Shown here piece by piece: positions 42,295-45,568 of a DNA stretch of 45,568 bases (position 1 is the first letter of the stretch; the number at the start of each line of letters is the position of its first letter). The DNA lies in NCBI GenBank assembly GCA_001873365.1, contig MNYZ01000064.1, positions 11,512-57,079 of the forward strand. Direction: 5' to 3'. The DNA is from Oscillatoriales cyanobacterium CG2_30_40_61 (GTDB lineage Bacteria; Cyanobacteriota; Cyanobacteriia; Cyanobacteriales; Microcoleaceae). The notes below the pieces were generated by a model that worked only from the letters and a program-made list of their open reading frames with translations, was not told the origin of the DNA and did not search any database. The position numbers and the translations under genes are program-made.

Positions 42295-43007
42295 TCATCT
42301 CGGTAACTCAAGTATTTGTTAATAGCAGGTATTGGATCATCTAAACTGGCTAAAATCAATAAAGGTAAGAGTTCAAGCAATATGCGAATAAATTTTGCAA
42401 TTATCCTATTATTTGATGATTCTAAAATTTTTGTTTTACCAATTTTATGAAAAATTTTGATTCTTTTGCCAAAAACAGATTTATTCGTAATATTTTCCAA
42501 TAAATCGCTAAGATATAAAGAGTAATTTAACAATTTTTTTAGGTCATTTTTAGTAGAAGGTAAATTCATTTTTGAAATAAAACTTTCTGGATAATTTAGA
42601 TTAAATAGACTTTCTTGATCATCAAGATACCATAATATTATAGCGTTATTGATTAACCGATTTTTATCATCAGTCTGATTATTAACAATTAAACAAATCT
42701 CAATTCCAGCAGGCTTGAGTGTAATTCTAATATGAGCATGATTATTAATATCAAAATTTTCTAAATCAGAACCTTCAGGAGTTGATGCAGTTAAGTTACA
42801 AGTATAACTTGCAACATTAAAATCATATAAATATGATAAATTTAATATTCTGTTTAACCGTAAGTTAGATATAAATGTTTTAAAAATATTTTCGAGGTAA
42901 TATTTAGCATATTTAGTAGTTCTATCATCATCTTCATTCTCTAGTAATCCTACACATTCAAAAGTTTTAGCGCAAAATAAATTATTTTCTTGAGAATTGC
43001 CCATCAT
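42276..43007 (-). CDS. mcrB: McrB N-terminal part (5' portion of a frameshifted mcrB)
   Basis: A 243-residue frame ending in SYRDDHFFIA. The region before the end, LLELLPLLILASLDDPIPAINKYL, is the linker that normally joins the MrcB-type N-terminal domain to the AAA+ module. The N-terminal domain would select modified DNA. One extra T in the T7 run would convert the end to DDHFFYSLEKCSKET and continue into the AAA+ frame. The start is one of two tandem ATGs (43007, 43004). Either the gene is a frameshift mutant, the sequence has a homopolymer error, or the run is used for slippage. Confidence 0.75.
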   Translation of the reverse strand: MMGNSQENNLFCAKTFECVGLLENEDDDRTTKYAKYYLENIFKTFISNLRLNRILNLSYLYDFNVASYTCNLTASTPEGSDLENFDINNHAHIRITLKPAGIEICLIVNNQTDDKNRLINNAIILWYLDDQESLFNLNYPESFISKMNLPSTKNDLKKLLNYSLYLSDLLENITNKSVFGKRIKIFHKIGKTKILESSNNRIIAKFIRILLELLPLLILASLDDPIPAINKYLSYRDDHFFIA

Positions 43008-43258
43008 TTTTTATTGATATTTAAACTTATTTTATTCTGAATAATTTACTAGATTGTAAATTATTCATGTTATTATAGTATAGCATCAAAGAGTAATTCA
43101 GACTATAGCTTTAAACAATCATGCTAAAAGCCTTGAAATAAATTTCAGGCTCAAAGCTAAAACCCCTTAAAACGGGTTGAGGAAGATCAGAGTTTAGTCA
43201 TCTTTAGATGACTTCAGCTTTTAGCCCAAACTTTAGTTCAGGGTATAGCTTTATTATA
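43008..43258. other. Spacer with palindromic repeat
   Basis: This stretch contains an 18-bp perfect palindrome AGTCATCTTTAGATGACT (43196-43213) and complementary AAAGCTAAAA/CTTTTAGC elements around it (about 43154-43225). No gene is seen. Confidence 0.6.
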
Positions 43259-43900
43259 TTAACTTTGAAATTGCGATAACAACCAAGCACTAACTTTCCC
43301 ATGATTGGTTTGACGACTACGACGAAATGCTTCTTCTAATATCCCCATTTCTAACCCGGGTAAAACTTGAGATTCTTTAATTCTATAACTACCTTGATTT
43401 TTAACTTTAAACGCAATTACCTTAACCGCTTGAACATCAATAATCCAATATTCTTGTACCCCTAAAGATTCATAAAGTAACCGTTTTTCCCCTTTATCAT
43501 CTGCTAATGAAGAATAGGCAACTTCTATAACTAAATCAGGCGCGGGAAACTGATCTAAATCAATAATTGTGGTTTCCCAAGGGATAATTTCTGCATTCGC
43601 ACCAATATAAAAAGAAGCATCGGGTTGGGCTTCATTAAAACCTGTTTTTCGGTAGGTGCAGTTATCATGGCCATCTAAATCAATATTCCGCAATGCTGCA
43701 AATAGATACAGCACGGCAATAATGGTGGCGTGATCACGGGAATGGGGGTTTCCTAGGGGTGACATTTCTAACCTCATGCGTCCATTAAAATAATAACCTC
43801 TGGCGTTAGAATAGATGGGATCATCCAATGCGGTCAGGTATTCATCCCAGGTTGCTGTTACCCAGGTATCGGTCGGGAGTAAAATTTGTATAGGACTCAT
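43259..43900 (-). CDS. Uma2 family (DUF820) putative endonuclease
   Basis: A 213-residue Uma2 protein. The N-terminal TWDEYLTALDDP and the YYFNGRMRLEMSPLGNPHS strand-loop are family features. The nuclease-like site shows QPDASFYIG (Asp), DLVIEVAYSS (Glu), a lysine in the ADDKGEKRLLYESLGV helix, then the hallmark VQEYWIID. It differs clearly from the other Uma2 gene at 7762-8337. The C-terminal 20 residues (NHGKVSAWLLSQFQS) are a short extension. The location beside McrBC may be chance, since Uma2 genes are scattered in these genomes. Confidence 0.87.
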   Translation of the reverse strand: MSPIQILLPTDTWVTATWDEYLTALDDPIYSNARGYYFNGRMRLEMSPLGNPHSRDHATIIAVLYLFAALRNIDLDGHDNCTYRKTGFNEAQPDASFYIGANAEIIPWETTIIDLDQFPAPDLVIEVAYSSLADDKGEKRLLYESLGVQEYWIIDVQAVKVIAFKVKNQGSYRIKESQVLPGLEMGILEEAFRRSRQTNHGKVSAWLLSQFQS

Positions 43901-44040
43901 AACGGTATCATTGATGAGCGATCGCTTTTATTTTAACAAATTCAAACCTAACTTACCAAGCGCTGTTAAATATTTTTTTTACCCCTGCTCAGGGAGTTTA
44001 TAATAATAAAATGTTACCCGATTTTAGTTTAATTAGATGG

Positions 44041-44046
44041 TATAAT
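44041..44046 (+). promoter_or_regulatory. Possible -10 box upstream of the ChW-repeat gene
   Basis: A perfect TATAAT lies 85 bp before the ribosome-binding site, with no well-spaced -35 box. A second TATAAT occurs at 43999-44004. Confidence 0.3.
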
Positions 44047-44066
44047 ACAATAAATATCAATAACAA

Positions 44067-44093
44067 AAAGCCCAAGGATAACCGAGGGGCTTT
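44067..44093 (+). promoter_or_regulatory. Leader hairpin upstream of the ChW-repeat gene
   Basis: AAAGCCC (44067-44073) pairs with GGGCTTT (44087-44093), and an eight-T run follows seven bases later (44101-44108). It resembles a weak attenuator or terminator in the leader. The AGGAGG ribosome-binding site follows at 44116-44121, ten bases before the ATG. Confidence 0.45.
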
Positions 44094-44131
44094 AAACCCA
44101 TTTTTTTTGTGAACTAGGAGGATTATTATTT

Positions 44132-45355
44132 ATGGAACAGACTCACGAAATCTTGAAACAACAACTGAGCACCCTATCCCAACGTTATCCCGATTTAGGC
44201 AACCGTCTGGCTGAAACTGCACAAAAACTAAAAACCGCAGGAACTCCAGCGACCAAAACCTTAGTCGATGAATTGATAGCTTACTCCCAAGACTTCAGCA
44301 AGATTCAACAAACACTACTGGGCCAAGGACAACCAACGGCCAGCCAAGCCACCTCTGTACAACAGTTAGAGACTTTATTGCAAAACCTAAAACCCGCCCC
44401 CACCCATCAAAAGACCCACCAACAGGCTTTACAAATTTTAGAGCGAGTCCTCTCCCTAACCCATAACGAACAAAAAGATTTTCCCCCCTTACAAACGGCT
44501 CAAAATCAGGCGCGGGAATTGCAAACCGCAATTGCTCAACAAACCAATCAATTGCATTCCGGGGCGGAATCTTTAGCAACAGGAAATCATCCCTTAGTAG
44601 CCTTAGTTAATTTAGTCGAAAAACAAGAGAGTTTAGACGATAATCAATGGGCGATTTTAGAAGAAAAAATTACTAGCGCTTTTGGTAAAGCTCTGGGTGT
44701 GGCAATTTCCAGAGGAAAAATTAATTTTAGCATTCCCGTCGCCGCCCCATCTGTTGTTGCTGCTCCGAAACCGGCAATTCCTGATATTGTAATTTTGGAT
44801 GAACCTCAAGGATCAAAAACCCCGGAATTAATTATTGTTCCTAGTATTGATGTTACGAAATTGCCGCCAACAATTGATGGTAAAAATATTTTCTTTGGCA
44901 ATGCTCCCCTAGCAGGTAAAGCTCCAGAAAAAGCTACACTTTCTAATATTAACTTAAAGATTTTAGTCCATTTACAGGGATTAGGCGATCGCACTTTTGC
45001 CGCTCGGGAATATGCCGGAACTCGAGGACAAGGACGACGTTTAGAAGCCTTTCAAATTAATATCGATCCAGCTATTGCGGGTTTAAGTCTGCGCTATATG
45101 GCTCATATCGCAGCCCTTGGGGACACACCTTTAACTCCCGAAGGTCAACTGGTGGGAGAGCGGGCCAAAAACCGACAAATCGAAGGATTAGCCATTGAAT
45201 TGATCGGCCCCCAAGCCCCTAACTACAGTGTTTTTTATACCGCCCACATCCAAAATAAAGGAGATGTTCCCGTCTGCACCAACGGCCAATACTGTGGCAC
45301 CAAGGGTCAAGGATTGAGGATTGAAGGAATTAAAATTTGGATTGAAGCTAAGTAA
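44132..45355 (+). CDS. Protein with helical N-terminus and three ChW-like repeats
   Basis: A 407-residue protein with a strong AGGAGG site. No signal peptide is visible (MEQTHEILKQQLSTL). Residues 1-190 are Gln/Leu/Thr-rich helices, probably coiled coil. Residues about 205-265 are a linker. The C-terminal 140 residues contain three repeats of the clostridial hydrophobic W (ChW) type. The repeats read VHLQGLGDRTF...YAGTRGQGRRLEAFQI, AHIAALGDTPL...VGERAKNRQIEGLAI, and AHIQNKGDVPV...CGTKGQGLRIEGIKI. In each, the hallmark GW is replaced by GD. ChW repeats usually occur in secreted surface proteins, so an apparently cytoplasmic form is unusual. The function is unknown. Confidence 0.75.
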   Translation: MEQTHEILKQQLSTLSQRYPDLGNRLAETAQKLKTAGTPATKTLVDELIAYSQDFSKIQQTLLGQGQPTASQATSVQQLETLLQNLKPAPTHQKTHQQALQILERVLSLTHNEQKDFPPLQTAQNQARELQTAIAQQTNQLHSGAESLATGNHPLVALVNLVEKQESLDDNQWAILEEKITSAFGKALGVAISRGKINFSIPVAAPSVVAAPKPAIPDIVILDEPQGSKTPELIIVPSIDVTKLPPTIDGKNIFFGNAPLAGKAPEKATLSNINLKILVHLQGLGDRTFAAREYAGTRGQGRRLEAFQINIDPAIAGLSLRYMAHIAALGDTPLTPEGQLVGERAKNRQIEGLAIELIGPQAPNYSVFYTAHIQNKGDVPVCTNGQYCGTKGQGLRIEGIKIWIEAK

Positions 45356-45384
45356 TTACGAATTACGAATTACGAATTACGAAT
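45355..45384. repeat. Short tandem repeat TACGAATTACGAAT
   Basis: The 8- to 9-base unit ATTACGA/ATTACGAATTACGA repeats about four times directly after the ChW gene stop codon. Similar GTAATTCTTAATTCGTAATTCC sequence lies near 1250-1275. Confidence 0.7.
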
Positions 45385-45446
45385 TGGTTATGGTTAATAG
45401 AAAGAGTTTACCTCCCCTGCTCCCCCCATGGCGGTTTTATTCTCTT

Positions 45447-45568
45447 GTAGGGGCAATCCCCCTGTGGTTGCCCTGGTAGGGGCAATCCCCCTGTGGTTGC
45501 CCTGGTAGGGGCAATCCCCCTGTGGTTGCCCTGGTAGGGGCAATCCCCCTGTGGTTGCCCTGGTAGGG
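45447..45568. repeat. 29-bp tandem array running off the window
   Basis: Four perfect 29-bp units (45447-45475, 45476-45504, 45505-45533, 45534-45562) and six bases of a fifth reach the window edge. Each unit has GGGGCAA and TTGCCC(T) arms able to form a hairpin. There are no spacers, so this is not CRISPR. Confidence 0.92.

Noticed and set aside
43259-43900. Restriction endonuclease partner of McrBC
   Set aside because: Uma2 proteins are dispersed in cyanobacteria and separated here by a repeat-rich spacer; the nuclease function of McrBC is already supplied by McrC.
45447-45568. Possible CRISPR array at the window end
   Set aside because: The 29-bp units abut directly without spacers; it is a plain tandem repeat.

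Overview
The window looks like a chromosomal segment of an AT-rich, probably filamentous, bloom-type cyanobacterium (Planktothrix/Oscillatoria-like; the genus cannot be fixed from the sequence alone). Supporting signs are the many HIP1 palindromes (GCGATCGC), a GUN4-domain protein, an orphan single-RRM RNA-binding protein, a RuBisCO-like methionine-salvage enzyme, several Uma2-type proteins, many TPR proteins, and intergenic regions packed with short palindromic and tandem repeats. No rRNA, tRNA, CRISPR array or complete transposase gene was recognised.

Layout. 79-1911: methionine-salvage pair mtnW-mtnB. 1964-2935: MDR-type quinone oxidoreductase (minus). 3294-5555: RemA-like protein, guanylate kinase, and a TPR protein ending in a GNAT acetyltransferase. 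5658-8337: a truncated NB-ARC STAND protein with a vMAP-N-type N-terminus, a gene remnant without a start codon, a nested mobile repeat and a Uma2 protein. 8453-11344: large exported GHL10-type glycoside hydrolase. 11548-13391: ATPase plus DUF4276 pair that looks like a two-gene conflict/defence module. 13713-20151: InrS-like nickel/copper sensor, membrane protein, and an RND efflux adaptor and pump. 20297-25789: GUN4 protein, small membrane protein, then minus-strand pyk, an SDR, cobM and lgt. 26061-28706: membrane protein related to M48 peptidases but without zinc ligands. 29400-35145: RRM protein, remnant of a DUF433/DUF5615 toxin-antitoxin locus, secreted TPR-trypsin protease, and a two-gene exported/membrane pair of unknown function. 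35210-38859: PotA-type ATPase, squalene/phytoene-synthase-family protein, mnmE. 38860-43900: repeat-rich zone with a chimeric pseudogene fragment, a GT25 glycosyltransferase, a McrBC restriction system with mcrB split at a homopolymer, and a second Uma2. 44132-45355: protein with three ChW-like repeats. The window ends inside a 29-bp tandem array.

How it fits together. Housekeeping genes (gmk, pyk, lgt, cobM, mnmE) are separated by accessory blocks of defence-type genes (STAND NTPase, ATPase/DUF4276, McrBC), stress and efflux genes, and decaying fragments. The most informative signals are: (i) a 196-bp MITE-like element with 17-bp terminal inverted repeats and a 9-bp target duplication, whose empty target palindrome is present elsewhere in the window; (ii) mcrB broken at a T7 run that is also a perfect -1 slippery heptamer; (iii) an mcrC/mnmE-like chimeric fragment joined exactly at a HIP1 site; (iv) a large M48-like protein that has lost all three zinc ligands; (v) the ATPase/DUF4276 pair as the best candidate for a poorly described defence system.
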